From: Marinosulfonomonas sp.
GTDB lineage: Bacteria > Pseudomonadota > Alphaproteobacteria > Rhodobacterales > Rhodobacteraceae
Length of the DNA: 6,101 nt
Assembly: GCA_026989405.1 (NCBI GenBank)
Contig: JALSJL010000036.1
Coordinates: forward strand, 1 to 6,101
Direction: 5' to 3'
Shown here: one piece after another, positions 6,057 to 6,101 of the stretch
How positions within the stretch are numbered: the first letter of the stretch is position 1
How the letters are laid out: every line of letters starts with the position of its first letter
Translations under genes and position numbers: made by a program
Notes under the pieces: model-generated
Seen by the model: the letters and a program-made list of their open reading frames with translations, nothing else
Told to the model about the DNA's origin: nothing
Databases searched by the model: none

Positions 6057-6088
6057 CACCCCCGAGGATGTTTTTGCGAAAAAGAAGG
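6057..6088. repeat. Downstream motif resembling a recurrent Rhodobacterales 3'-flank sequence
   Basis: The stretch begins CACCCCCGAGGATG and continues with TTTTTGCGAAAAA (6071-6083, arms of five bases) and GAAGG. From memory, CCCCGAGGATNTTT followed by an A-rich GAAG stretch occurs many times after genes in Rhodobacterales genomes. Only one copy is in this window, so its repeat status is recollection and not shown here. Confidence 0.4.
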
Positions 6089-6101
6089 CTCCTGACAGAA
6101 C

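Overview
This GC-rich window reads as chromosomal DNA of an alphaproteobacterium, most likely a member of the Rhodobacterales (Rhodobacteraceae/Roseobacteraceae). That placement is inferred from the protein sequences, the very high GC at third codon positions, and the tail motif after the last gene, which resembles a recurrent 3'-flank sequence I recall from this order. No rRNA, tRNA, CRISPR array, insertion sequence or phage gene is visible. The content is six densely packed protein-coding genes.

Layout. (1) Positions 1-1083, minus strand: a class V PLP-dependent aminotransferase of the serine/alanine-glyoxylate type, missing its C-terminus at the window edge. (2) Positions 1084-1255: a divergent control region of 172 bases. 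(3) Positions 1256-3714, plus strand: a cysteine-based dual-specificity/tyrosine-type phosphatase, followed immediately by an MsbA-like ABC exporter half-transporter; the two form an apparent operon. (4) Positions 3707-4420, minus strand: a family 2 glycosyltransferase of the TIGR04283 type, convergent with the exporter and overlapping it by 8 bases. (5) Positions 4421-4479: a 59-base divergent promoter region. (6) Positions 4480-6016, plus strand: a YgfZ/GcvT-like folate-binding Fe-S maintenance protein and a fructosamine-kinase-family protein, overlapping by 17 bases and so probably translationally coupled. (7) Positions 6017-6101: two consecutive GC hairpins and an AT-rich tail motif, probably a transcription end.

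How the genes may work together. The phosphatase and exporter are probably co-expressed and could act on the cell envelope (lipid or glycolipid export), with the phosphatase acting on a substrate or on a regulator; this is inference from position only. YgfZ and the fructosamine kinase are both maintenance functions (Fe-S enzyme upkeep and repair of glycated amines), which makes their coupling reasonable. The aminotransferase belongs to glyoxylate/amino-acid metabolism and is transcribed away from the rest.

I do not see a clearly new biological system. The points most worth checking are the start of the ABC exporter (coding-like sequence continues upstream of the first standard start, to a CTG that overlaps the phosphatase stop codon), the atypical phosphatase P-loop with Ala after the catalytic Arg, and a hairpin lying exactly across the overlapping convergent stop codons.
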